The notes under the pieces were generated by a model. That model was not told where the DNA came from. It saw only the letters and a list, made by a program, of their open reading frames with translations, and did not search any database. Shown here in pieces: positions 5,907-12,688 of a DNA stretch of 26,842 nucleotides (position 1 is the stretch's first letter; each line of letters starts with the position of its first letter). Origin of the DNA: a virus. A program made the position numbers and the translations under genes. Location of the stretch: the IMG/VR virus record IMGVR_UViG_3300020430_002305, positions 1 to 26,842 of that record; one strand, given 5' to 3'.

Positions 5907-6830
5907 CTACTGGGATAGCCTTGCAAGTTTTATCATAACACTTGCTAGATTTATCTCAGGATCAGCAACAAATGAATGATCCACCAATCCTTGCTTTATG
6001 ATCAGCACTGCTTTGTCCTGTGCGTCCTCATCTTTGGATATTATGTCCAAGTTGTCATACAGCCATCTGTATATCTCCTCACACTCTTCTGGTCTTGCCT
6101 GGGCACACACAAGTTTTCTTGCTTCTTGTATCTTGCCTTGCTTGAACAATTCAACCATTTGCAGTCTGTAATCTTGCTGTCCTGAATCACCTGTCGCTGG
6201 TGGCATCAGTTTGCCATCTCTGCAATTTTGCTGTATCATGTTTATGCATTTTCTAAGATCAGGATATGACGCTTTGACATATGTGTCTAATGTTTCTATG
6301 TCTGGTTCCATTTTTTCTGCAATTAATATTTCTGCTGTTCTCGCCGTGAATTCATTCTTGTCGATTGTTTCCATATGGAATCCTTGACATCTGCTGTGAA
6401 GTGCTGGAATAACTCTGTTGGGATAATTGCAAGTCAATATGAATCTCGCTGAAGTGTGATACATTTCCATGACGCCACGTAGTGCCGCCTGTCCGTTTGG
6501 ACTCATGTAATCTGCTTCATCCAGCAACACATATTTGTATGCGCCAAATGGCATTATCTGTACAAACGAATTGATCTTCTCTCTTACAGTGTCTACTGAA
6601 TTTTCTCTCGAAGCATTTATTTCTAAAATGTCATAACTGCTCACCTCTAGTTCTTGGAACAGTACTTTTGCCAGTGTGGTCTTTCCCACTCCAGGAGCAC
6701 CACTCAATAGCAAGTGCGGGATAGCCTTGTCATCTATCCAAGACTGTATTTGACTGCGTTGTGCTTCATCTCGCACAACATATTCTTTCAATGTTTTTGG
6801 CCTATATTTTTCTACCCAAAGTTCTTTCAT
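5907..6830 (-). CDS. 44: Sliding clamp loader large subunit (T4 gp44 type)
   Basis: The product has 307 residues, close to the length of T4 gp44. It is an AAA+ ATPase that opens the gp45 clamp and loads it at primer-template junctions for replication and late transcription. The N-terminus ELWVEKYRPKTL is typical of RFC and gp44 proteins. Walker A is GAPGVGKT at 44-51, Walker B VLLDEAD at 101-107, sensor 1 near ILTCN at 131-135, and the SRC box with the arginine finger at 146-148. I chose the ATG at 6830 because it forms an ATGA overlap with a 39-residue membrane ORF and gives the family N-terminus; the longer frame from 6917 runs through that ORF. No gp62 partner is present in the window. Confidence 0.96.
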   Translation of the reverse strand: MKELWVEKYRPKTLKEYVVRDEAQRSQIQSWIDDKAIPHLLLSGAPGVGKTTLAKVLFQELEVSSYDILEINASRENSVDTVREKINSFVQIMPFGAYKYVLLDEADYMSPNGQAALRGVMEMYHTSARFILTCNYPNRVIPALHSRCQGFHMETIDKNEFTARTAEILIAEKMEPDIETLDTYVKASYPDLRKCINMIQQNCRDGKLMPPATGDSGQQDYRLQMVELFKQGKIQEARKLVCAQARPEECEEIYRWLYDNLDIISKDEDAQDKAVLIIKQGLVDHSFVADPEINLASVMIKLARLSQ

Positions 6831-6946
6831 AATACAAATGTCAATACTAACAAAAAAATGCCTACTATTGCAAGAAAATAAACAGGTGCATGAAGTAAAG
6901 GTATCAGGCTCACCCATCTGAGAAATTGTTTTATTTTCGTAACCAT
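6827..6946 (-). CDS. 39-residue single-pass membrane protein coupled to gene 44
   Basis: This small frame encodes a short basic N-terminus (MVTKIKQFLRW), a loop with Pro and His, then one hydrophobic segment at about 22-39 (VYFLAIVGIFLLVLTFVL) at the very end. Its TGA overlaps the gene 44 ATG as ATGA, and its ATG lies inside the end of the preceding 55-residue gene (16-base overlap). This nested coupling strongly suggests it is translated. The predicted topology is a C-terminal or tail anchor. AAGGA lies very close to its ATG, so re-initiation from the upstream gene is more likely than independent initiation. Function is unknown. Confidence 0.6.
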   Translation of the reverse strand: MVTKIKQFLRWVSLIPLLHAPVYFLAIVGIFLLVLTFVL

Positions 6947-7098
6947 TTCCTTGCCGCCTCTATGGGATTTTTTAAGCCTTCGTAAGTGCAGTCAATAAAT
7001 TTAATATGTTTGCTTAATTTAATATTTAGATCTTCAACTGTTTTTTGTAACTTATCAATCTTATCTTGCAATTTTTTAATTTCTTTATCTTTTGCCAT
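6931..7098 (-). CDS. 55-residue coiled-coil protein
   Basis: The N-terminal half (KDKEIKKLQDKIDKLQKTVE) is a heptad-patterned, Lys/Glu-rich helix. The second half holds FIDCTYEGLKNPIEAARKW, ending in a basic helix. I do not recognise it. It heads the run leading through the 39-residue membrane protein to gene 44, with overlaps at each junction. A sigma70-like promoter (TAGACA, 17 bases, TAATAT) ends six bases before its ATG, so its mRNA would be leaderless. It may be a small early accessory factor for the clamp loader or for host takeover; that is inferred from position. Confidence 0.7.
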   Translation of the reverse strand: MAKDKEIKKLQDKIDKLQKTVEDLNIKLSKHIKFIDCTYEGLKNPIEAARKWLRK

Positions 7099-7102
7099 TG
7101 CA

Positions 7103-8140
7103 CTATATTATAGTATTTTCCAGCCATTGTCTATATAATTGTTCTTGTGCCATGTTTTTACCTTTGGCCTCTGTCTGTATGTCAAAATTTTCTCGGAAAC
7201 TCAATGCCCAGTCATTTACCTTTCGGTTTGGTAACAGGTCCGAGTGTGCTCTTAGTTTTTGTTTCTTGCAACCACGTTCCAGCAACATCTTGATGTCATG
7301 CATTTCTGTATGTGTTCTATCACCAAGATTTGCAACTGCCAAGTGTTCGTCTCTTGAATACGAATAGTGCATGGTAGGACGTTGTCCACGCCACGAGTCA
7401 ATAACACGTTTGACCCTGTCATCGTTTGCGTCGATGTATTCCTCGTCTCGTATCCAGTGGTGATGTATGTCCATCACCAATGCAAGGTCTTTCTCCAATT
7501 CTAAACTGGCATCTAATCCCCAACCCATCTCGTCGTTCTCGATCGTTATCAAGTTACGTGCTTCTTGAGATAATCTAGGCAAGGCCTTACGGATGCCATC
7601 AGGTCCTTGTTTGCCTGATATATGCACATTGATCTTACAACCATCTTGGAATGACTTGCCGAAACCCATCCAACGTGCCATGTCCGCATGGTACTCGAAT
7701 TCTTCTATGCTTCGCTCAACGATATCCGGATTTACACTTGACAGTACACAGAATTGTCCTGGATGGAAACTCACTTTGACACCAAGTCTTCTTGACATCT
7801 CACCAACGGGTGCAAACAATTTTTCACAGTGATCTTGTATGTGCGGCTGTTGCCACCAAGACTTCCAATCCTTCTCTGTGTATCCTTGCAACATCTCACT
7901 ACCAAGACGCACCATCCTACGTTCAGGGGGAAGTGTGCCAACACGTTCTAGCAATCTACGTGCCGCTGTTGCGTTGTGGTTCATGATGTCCCATTGTCTT
8001 TGTTCCGCTTCGTCCTTGTGTTCACGAAGCCAACGCATTGTTGTGGATCTTCCGTTGAGTTCTCGGTCCTTGGCATTTACTTTCATACCGCCAAATTCAG
8101 ATTCGTTGTTAAGCCATTTACAGCAGAAACCTATACGCAT
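7103..8140 (-). CDS. uvsE: UV damage endonuclease UvsE/UvdE
   Basis: The 345-residue product is a TIM-barrel UV-damage endonuclease that nicks DNA 5' of pyrimidine dimers, starting excision repair. Metal-site motifs are visible along the chain: HPGQF at 126-130, NVHISG at 171-176, ENDE at 201-204, DIHHHW at 224-229, His258 in MHYS, and AHSD at 298-301. The length and motif order fit the UvdE family, so it looks intact. A near-perfect sigma70 promoter (TTGACA, 16 bases, TAAAAT) ends five bases before the ATG at 8140, pointing to early, leaderless expression. Photodamage repair suits a phage of sunlit surface water. Confidence 0.96.
   Translation of the reverse strand: MRIGFCCKWLNNESEFGGMKVNAKDRELNGRSTTMRWLREHKDEAEQRQWDIMNHNATAARRLLERVGTLPPERRMVRLGSEMLQGYTEKDWKSWWQQPHIQDHCEKLFAPVGEMSRRLGVKVSFHPGQFCVLSSVNPDIVERSIEEFEYHADMARWMGFGKSFQDGCKINVHISGKQGPDGIRKALPRLSQEARNLITIENDEMGWGLDASLELEKDLALVMDIHHHWIRDEEYIDANDDRVKRVIDSWRGQRPTMHYSYSRDEHLAVANLGDRTHTEMHDIKMLLERGCKKQKLRAHSDLLPNRKVNDWALSFRENFDIQTEAKGKNMAQEQLYRQWLENTII
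7105..7133 (-). promoter_or_regulatory. sigma70-like promoter for the 55-residue gene
   Basis: TAGACA (7133-7128), a 17-base spacer and TAATAT (7110-7105) lie on the minus strand, the last base six before the ATG at 7098. A perfect TATAAT (7112-7107) overlaps it with a 15-base spacer. Either choice puts the start within about two bases of the ATG. Confidence 0.5.
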
Positions 8141-8145
8141 ATGTT

Positions 8146-8173
8146 ATTTTAACACATATAATTTTAGTGTCAA
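8146..8173 (-). promoter_or_regulatory. Strong sigma70-like promoter for uvsE
   Basis: TTGACA (8173-8168), a 16-base spacer and TAAAAT (8151-8146) read towards uvsE. The -35 box overlaps the stop codon of the ParB-like gene. The start is predicted at the uvsE ATG itself. Confidence 0.75.
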
Positions 8174-8553
8174 TCTTTATAAAAGGCCCATTGGCCAATT
8201 ATGTCACTGCACTTCAGTTTGAACCCGTACTCTCTGTCTATGTCACGTAAAATTTTATTTGCCTTAGCCATGCTCATTCCTATGTCTGCTGGTAATGGCA
8301 ATGCTTCAATCTCTTTTTCTTTCATTGCCTTTGCGGCCTGTACTCTATGCCATCCGTCTGTCAATAGATAATAGCCAGAATCTTTTATGGGTGTGACCAA
8401 TATGGGATCAAATGCCTCATTTTGTTTTTTAAGTTTGCTGATCCATTTTCTTTTTTCCTTGTTTAACGGACGCACTGCACCAAGGCCAAGTTCGGCCATT
8501 GTCACAAGTTTATCAATAGGAACAGATATCCTTTTGAATTTAATTTTTTTCAC
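8170..8553 (-). CDS. ParB-fold (ParB/sulfiredoxin-like) protein
   Basis: The product has 127 residues. The core at about 49-88 (DPILVTP, then DGWHR at 66-70, then a helix and EIEALPLP) matches the ParB/sulfiredoxin fold, where the G-x-H-R motif binds nucleotide. Phage members of this group act as nucleases or CTP/ATP-binding switches; which applies here is unknown. No helix-turn-helix partner domain is obvious, so a segregation role is unlikely. The start is a GTG at 8553, fused to the stop of the upstream gene as TAGTG, which argues for coupling. An ATG at 8499 is the alternative but would cut into the domain's lead-in. Confidence 0.78.
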   Translation of the reverse strand: MKKIKFKRISVPIDKLVTMAELGLGAVRPLNKEKRKWISKLKKQNEAFDPILVTPIKDSGYYLLTDGWHRVQAAKAMKEKEIEALPLPADIGMSMAKANKILRDIDREYGFKLKCSDIIGQWAFYKD

Positions 8554-8792
8554 TAACTTATGCCTTTGATTTTCTTATAGGCCTTGTGTAAAACATAAAA
8601 CCACACACCGTTTATAGTTGGTTCGATCAAGGCAACTGCTCCTGCCTCCCATAAACTGGCACCTGTCATGACACTTACAACTGTCATGGCGATGATAATG
8701 TGTCCGCAAGTGTATATTATTGCCAGTCCAAGGCTAGAACCTGCTAAAATTTTTTTGAATGCTCCTTGTATTCCTTGTGTAAACTCAGTCAT
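8553..8792 (-). CDS. Small membrane protein, DUF2061-like
   Basis: The 79-residue product has two hydrophobic segments at about 19-42 and 47-67, a Glu-Pro near the second segment (ALIEPTINGVWFYVLHKAYKKI), and a basic C-terminus. The pattern of a Glu in the second segment followed by a Tyr/His-rich end resembles DUF2061 membrane proteins, whose function is not known. It overlaps the GroES-like gene by eight bases and the ParB-fold gene by a TAGTG, so these three form one transcription unit. A pore or envelope role would be a guess. Confidence 0.65.
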   Translation of the reverse strand: MTEFTQGIQGAFKKILAGSSLGLAIIYTCGHIIIAMTVVSVMTGASLWEAGAVALIEPTINGVWFYVLHKAYKKIKGIS

Positions 8793-9228
8793 TGCCAGGT
8801 AATTTTGTCATCTGTTTCATGCCGCCGGTATTAATGTAACCTGCTTGTTTGGTGTTGAATTCAGGTTCGGTGTCTGATACAAGTAAAATATCATTCTCGT
8901 CAATCATTCTCACCTCAAGTTCGACACCTTCTTTCTTAACTTTGAATGCTCTGGACCAACGTCCATGAGCGACCATTAACCACTGTCCCACTTTTACATC
9001 ATCTTGTTGTTTTCCAACTGCATAAACTTTTGCCCAACGTGGGTGTATGCCTCCCTGTGTGCCATCATCGTCTAGCATGATAATACCTCCTTTGGATTTT
9101 GTCTCGCCAAAGTGCATGTGAGACACTAGCACTCTTTTCTTAAGAGGTGTTATATCGGTATCAACGGTGTACTGTTTACCACCATGTGATCCGAAACCTT
9201 TTGTTTGTAAGTCTTCTATCTGTCCCAT
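8785..9228 (-). CDS. GroES/gp31-like cochaperonin
   Basis: The product has 147 residues. The central region follows GroES closely in order: ITPLKKRVLV at 26-35, then GETKSKGGIIM at 41-51, equivalent to the GroES mobile loop that contacts GroEL, then VKVGQWLMV at 78-86 and DENDILLV. T4 uses gp31 in the same way to fold its major capsid protein with host GroEL. The protein has an N-terminal extension of about 25 residues and a C-terminal tail of about 25 residues beyond the fold. A consensus sigma70 promoter with two bases between start site and ATG suggests early, leaderless expression. Confidence 0.82.
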   Translation of the reverse strand: MGQIEDLQTKGFGSHGGKQYTVDTDITPLKKRVLVSHMHFGETKSKGGIIMLDDDGTQGGIHPRWAKVYAVGKQQDDVKVGQWLMVAHGRWSRAFKVKKEGVELEVRMIDENDILLVSDTEPEFNTKQAGYINTGGMKQMTKLPGND

Positions 9229-9236
9229 ATAGAAGT

Positions 9237-9265
9237 ATTATACGTGATTTACTCTATTCCGTCAA
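9237..9265 (-). promoter_or_regulatory. Strong sigma70-like promoter for the GroES-like gene
   Basis: TTGACG (9265-9260), a 17-base spacer and TATAAT (9242-9237) lie within the 3' end of the upstream gene. The predicted start is about two bases before the ATG at 9228, which has no Shine-Dalgarno sequence. Confidence 0.75.
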
Positions 9266-9671
9266 GAGCCGCGTCTATGCCTTTTTTGGCTGTGCTTTCT
9301 GTTTTCGGCTTGAAAGTTTCCACAGGTTTAGTCTCAACTTTTGGTGTGACTGCTTTTTGAGGAGTAGGTTTACTTGCAACAGGTGTCATTTTTTGCACTG
9401 TTTTTTTGACTTCTGTTTTAGGTGCCGGCATAGGTCTTGGCCTGCTTGGCGTGTCGTCTACCATGCCTTTTGGTTGTTCGTAATATTTTTTGATAACTTC
9501 TGATTTAGGCGTAGTGACTCTGCCGCCTGGGCCTAACACGTCACCTCTGGCATTGACGTTCATGTTACCAACTGCCTGCACTGATTCGTTTGCCGCTCTA
9601 AGTTTTTCTATGTCTACCATACGTCCTTGCATGGTTCTGTACATTCTTTTTCTGGGTGCTCTTGCTACCAT
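9249..9671 (-). CDS. Conserved marine phage protein with Pro/Lys/Thr-rich tail
   Basis: The product has 140 residues. The N-terminal half (about 1-75) is conserved-looking and basic, with RMYRTMQGRMVDIEKL and VLGPGGRV. The second half is a low-complexity tail of Pro, Lys, Thr and Val repeats, likely disordered, ending in a short helix (IDAALDGIE). I associate the N-terminal part with a conserved protein of marine T4-like phages but cannot name its job. A good Shine-Dalgarno sequence (AGGAG) lies seven bases before the ATG. A TATAAT sits just upstream at 9688-9683, with only a weak -35. Its 3' end carries the promoter of the GroES-like gene. Confidence 0.75.
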   Translation of the reverse strand: MVARAPRKRMYRTMQGRMVDIEKLRAANESVQAVGNMNVNARGDVLGPGGRVTTPKSEVIKKYYEQPKGMVDDTPSRPRPMPAPKTEVKKTVQKMTPVASKPTPQKAVTPKVETKPVETFKPKTESTAKKGIDAALDGIE

Positions 9672-9690
9672 AATATGCTCCTATTATACT

Positions 9691-10716
9691 TTACTTATGA
9701 TCTCGTTGATCACCTGGTCCTAGAATTTCTCCTGGCAGGTCGCCGTATACGATCAAAACACTTCTGGATTGACCACTGTCGTTTACAGCGGTGTGGGTGT
9801 GCTCTAATGTGTTGATAAGATATGGTCTATCTTTTGTTGGTAGCACACCTGCTTTACCAAGTTTGAAATAATTGTTCTCAAGGTCGCCTGTCAAAGGCCA
9901 ATAGAATTTTTTACAGCCACGAATAATTGGATATTTTTCTCTTTTGTAATGATCATCACGATGTAACATTAGGTTCTTATAAGGGTGTAGTGTCTGGAGA
10001 CTAATGCTTAAAATATTCCTGTAACCAACCTTGTCAATCAGCAGTTCTTTCAGCAGTGGTGCATCTCCCCAGTTTACTTCTAGGAACGGTAGATCAGATT
10101 TTCCTGGCGAATTTGTTTTTATATCCATGACTCCATTGAATGAACCTTTGATTTCACGCACACTTATCTTTTCAATTTCAGCAATGATTTTGTCGACCGG
10201 AGGAGTTTCTATATCTAGATGCTGGTATGGAGTGTAGTCTGAGTCTACCTTCCACCAGTGAGGACCATCTCCTGTTGCCATGTAGGTCTTAATACTTTCA
10301 GAAAAATTGTTTTTTAACACACACGGCCTGTCCACAGTGAATATGTACTTGTTACCGATATCTTTGCCAAAGTCTTCGTGATCTATTTCTGTGAAAACCC
10401 TGTCGAGCAAAGTGCCTAGATTCGTGTGTATCCATAATTTAATTACTCCACCTTCGTCCCACAATGCCGCCGCGGGTTGGTGCCGATTGCCTTTACCATC
10501 AGTGTATGTTCCTGTCCAAATTGCTTCTACAATGCTCTCGTTATTGATTTTGATATCTTTAATTTTTGTTTTCTGGCCGGAGTAAGGCAAATTAAGTTCA
10601 TACCACCCGTCATCTATTTCAAAATTTTGATCAAGTTCGAAATCTATCCTTTTGTTTGACAGGTCAAGCAAGAAATTTTCAGTAATAGGTTTTGTACTAT
10701 CTATAGATATTTTCAT
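9691..10716 (-). CDS. Large protein with C-terminal Fe(II)/2OG-oxygenase-like domain
   Basis: The product has 341 residues. The N-terminal 190 residues hold strand-rich sequence with WTGTYTDGKGNRHQ and TGDGPHWWKVD. The C-terminal part carries a possible iron site: HRDD (His252 and Asp254), a later His in TLEHTHTAVND (His306 or His308), and Arg319 in SRSVLIVYG. This spacing is that of aspartyl/asparaginyl beta-hydroxylase-type oxygenases. The substrate is unknown. Two domains of comparable size suggest the N-terminal half may bind the target. The ATG overlaps the stop of the polymerase-fragment gene as ATGA, so both are expressed together. The other oxygenase (5298-5891) is shorter and not closely alike. 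Confidence 0.72.
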   Translation of the reverse strand: MKISIDSTKPITENFLLDLSNKRIDFELDQNFEIDDGWYELNLPYSGQKTKIKDIKINNESIVEAIWTGTYTDGKGNRHQPAAALWDEGGVIKLWIHTNLGTLLDRVFTEIDHEDFGKDIGNKYIFTVDRPCVLKNNFSESIKTYMATGDGPHWWKVDSDYTPYQHLDIETPPVDKIIAEIEKISVREIKGSFNGVMDIKTNSPGKSDLPFLEVNWGDAPLLKELLIDKVGYRNILSISLQTLHPYKNLMLHRDDHYKREKYPIIRGCKKFYWPLTGDLENNYFKLGKAGVLPTKDRPYLINTLEHTHTAVNDSGQSRSVLIVYGDLPGEILGPGDQRDHK

Positions 10717-11234
10717 CTCAGGAATTCCTTAATATCTAAATTGTACAGCATTGGATTAATTTTGTGTACACCTATCAAGAACAAACAAAAACTAGCCACA
10801 CTAGATCCTCTTCCAACTCCCCACACTATGTTGTTTGCCCTTAGTGTGTCTACAAAAAATATTAGAAACTGTAAAACTTTTATAAAGTCTTTCTTTTCAA
10901 ACAGGTCATATTCTGACTGCACTCTCATTTTTTCTTCATCGTTTTGACACTTATCTAACAACCACTGTAAAACATTTATTTGATAGTACTTGTCTGGCAT
11001 GTGCCAGTTGTTGCAATTTTCCTTGTCAAACTCAATACAATTTACTCTTTTGGGGGCTTTGCTGATCACTGGCAGGTCTATGCCCAATTCTTTAAGACTT
11101 CCAGAATACTTTTCTATGTCGTCGAAGTACAGTCTGGATATATCGAAATCGGGTTGGGAGTATAGCAGTTCTATTGCGTCATCTTCCGAGAAAATTACAT
11201 CGCCGTGATCATTTATTTTTGTCTTTACCGCCAT
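10713..11234 (-). CDS. DNA polymerase III alpha (DnaE)-like fragment without catalytic aspartates
   Basis: The product has 173 residues. Residues about 105-173 line up with the bacterial DnaE segment that precedes the catalytic palm: SEYDLFEKKDF, then LFxxFVDTLRANNI-type helix sequence, then VGRGSSVASF (equivalent to the DnaE GRGSxAGSL box), then INPMLYNLDIKEFLR. The protein stops exactly where DnaE would continue to its Asp-x-Asp catalytic motif, so it cannot polymerise on its own. The PHP domain is also absent. It may be a repurposed DNA- or host-replisome-binding module. The ATG at 11234 lies 26 bases inside the upstream gene. Confidence 0.72.
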   Translation of the reverse strand: MAVKTKINDHGDVIFSEDDAIELLYSQPDFDISRLYFDDIEKYSGSLKELGIDLPVISKAPKRVNCIEFDKENCNNWHMPDKYYQINVLQWLLDKCQNDEEKMRVQSEYDLFEKKDFIKVLQFLIFFVDTLRANNIVWGVGRGSSVASFCLFLIGVHKINPMLYNLDIKEFLR

Positions 11235-11844
11235 CTAAAACCTTTGGTTGGAACTCAAACACTTTAGCATGATATTCGTGCTTCTCGTCAACCGGAATCT
11301 TTTTATTGTTCCAACTGAAATGCCCCGTGTAAATGCCCTTGTCAAGTTCTTCATCATATGTTGCCGTGTCCGGTCTTAACCACCATGGGTCAAACTTGGT
11401 ATATTTGCTTGAAAACCAGTCCGGTCTATCTAAAAGTATAAGCTCTTTACTGTCTTTGTCAACCGTGTAGGTAATACCATCGCCCTGCCATGAACTCAAT
11501 GCTATATTGTTGACAGTGATGGCGCTTTCCATAATGCTGTTTGCTTTACAGAAGCACACAGCGGCCATGATTTGATCATATGGAGGCTTTGGAAGTTCGA
11601 TGAATCTGTTGTTTGTGCTGTCTTTTAAAATAGTATAAAGTGGTTCATCTCGCCATGTGGTAATAGTATTAGCAAATATCTGCTCAAACAGACTTTTTAG
11701 TCTATCGAAATATTGCGTCTGTTCTTTCAGATCGGCTGTGTGAGGTGTGATCGAAACATTTAAATTGTATTCGTTTGGGAACAATTCTCCATCAACAATT
11801 ATAATTGATTTGAATTTGGTTTTCCAAGTGAAAGTGTTTGACAT
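11209..11844 (-). CDS. Conserved hypothetical protein
   Basis: The product has 211 residues. It begins with strands (FKSIIIVDGELFPNEYNLNV), continues with a helix (DRLKSLFEQIFANTI), and later has an aromatic-rich stretch (FDPWWLRPDTATYDE) followed by GIYTGHFSWNNKK. The WW and Tyr-rich region looks like a conserved surface. I do not recognise a named family. I chose the ATG at 11844; the frame can be extended two codons to a TTG. A Shine-Dalgarno sequence is weak. It overlaps the DnaE-like gene by 26 bases, suggesting the pair is co-translated and may work together. Confidence 0.7.
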   Translation of the reverse strand: MSNTFTWKTKFKSIIIVDGELFPNEYNLNVSITPHTADLKEQTQYFDRLKSLFEQIFANTITTWRDEPLYTILKDSTNNRFIELPKPPYDQIMAAVCFCKANSIMESAITVNNIALSSWQGDGITYTVDKDSKELILLDRPDWFSSKYTKFDPWWLRPDTATYDEELDKGIYTGHFSWNNKKIPVDEKHEYHAKVFEFQPKVLDGGKDKNK

Positions 11845-11856
11845 TAACAATACTTA

Positions 11857-12111
11857 CTAGTCAATGTTGATCAGCTCTCCGATATCTGGCTCGTTCCTTA
11901 ACTTTTTATTTTTCTTGTGCCACTCTTCGATTCTTCTTTCTCTGATGGCATTCCTGTAGGTGTTAAGGGCGTGTGTAAGTTGTGCCAACATATCTGGATT
12001 GCGACCAAACCTTCTAGCACTTGCAACTTTTCGAGAAAGTTCTTTGATCCTTTTCGATATTTCCTCATCGGACATGTTGCCTATTTCTTCTTGTAATGGA
12101 TGGAAGTACAT
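11857..12111 (-). CDS. Small helical conserved phage protein
   Basis: The 84-residue product is almost entirely helical and highly charged: MSDEEISKRIKELSRKV, then basic RRFGRNPD, then a helix with many Arg (NTYRNAIRERRIEEWHKKNKK), ending in an acidic tail. It looks like a small dimerising coiled-coil protein of a type conserved in marine T4-like phages; I cannot name a function. It has the best Shine-Dalgarno sequence in this part (AAAGGAGG, five bases before the ATG), suggesting high expression. It follows the small fibre-like gene by 16 bases. Confidence 0.75.
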   Translation of the reverse strand: MYFHPLQEEIGNMSDEEISKRIKELSRKVASARRFGRNPDMLAQLTHALNTYRNAIRERRIEEWHKKNKKLRNEPDIGELINID

Positions 12112-12127
12112 GTGCCTCCTTTAAAGA

Positions 12128-12688
12128 TTAAGTGTACTGTTTACCTAGTTGGTGCATCAAGACAGTTGTTCCACCATCTGGTGACATAAACTCGTACATC
12201 ACACGTCCCAGACCTGGTTGAACAGTATCTGACGTACCGTCACTACCGTTTACATTGTCTGCTTTGATTGTTGCACTTGGAAAAATTAAATTTGTTGCTG
12301 TTGGACTTACAGTGAGGTCCAATATTATCCTACCTAAGCCGCCTGATGGAAAGTTCCTATATTCAAAAGTCGTATCTGCTGTCACTGTTGCAGTTTGGTA
12401 ATGTCCGTTGGCGTGATTCAAAATTATTGATCCAGATGATACTGAACCGTGGCCATAAACAGTTTCAGAATTGTTCTTCAGTTGGGCCTTTTGTACCTCG
12501 TTGTTGTTGAAGTCATTGGCCGCATTTAAGTTGGCCTTGTTAGCCTGCAGGCTTGTTATTTCGGTTGCCGCTTCCGTAAAATTGTCTTTTATGGCAGAGA
12601 AATTATCTCTCATGCCTTGCGAACTGTTGTCCTGTCCTGCCTTAGGATATGTTCCGTCAACGTTTCCTGGTACTATATTACTTGCCAT
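12128..12688 (-). CDS. Tail-fibre-like or decoration protein
   Basis: The 186-residue product has an N-terminus with QDNSSQGMRDNFSAIKDNF, a variant of the DGxGDxLRxAxxKIxxNFxE motif that opens the four paralogous fibre proteins upstream. A heptad-like helix (EITSLQANKANLNAANDFNN) and a strand-rich Gly/Ser/Thr domain ending in TVLMHQLGKQYT follow. This layout, an N-terminal attachment helix with a beta-rich body, fits phage fibre or virion decoration proteins. The ATG is coupled to the stop of the 833-residue gene as TAATG, with AAAGGA eight bases upstream. A GATAAATA late box lies 30 bases upstream, inside the preceding gene. Confidence 0.78.
   Translation of the reverse strand: MASNIVPGNVDGTYPKAGQDNSSQGMRDNFSAIKDNFTEAATEITSLQANKANLNAANDFNNNEVQKAQLKNNSETVYGHGSVSSGSIILNHANGHYQTATVTADTTFEYRNFPSGGLGRIILDLTVSPTATNLIFPSATIKADNVNGSDGTSDTVQPGLGRVMYEFMSPDGGTTVLMHQLGKQYT

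Noticed and set aside
6831-6917. N-terminal extension of the clamp loader (29 residues, Cys-rich)
   Set aside because: It departs from the gp44 N-terminus and overlaps a coupled membrane ORF in another frame; the ATG at 6830 gives the family start.
7839-8222. Plus-strand 127-residue frame over uvsE
   Set aside because: Antisense to a highly conserved enzyme, with no ribosome site or recognisable motif.
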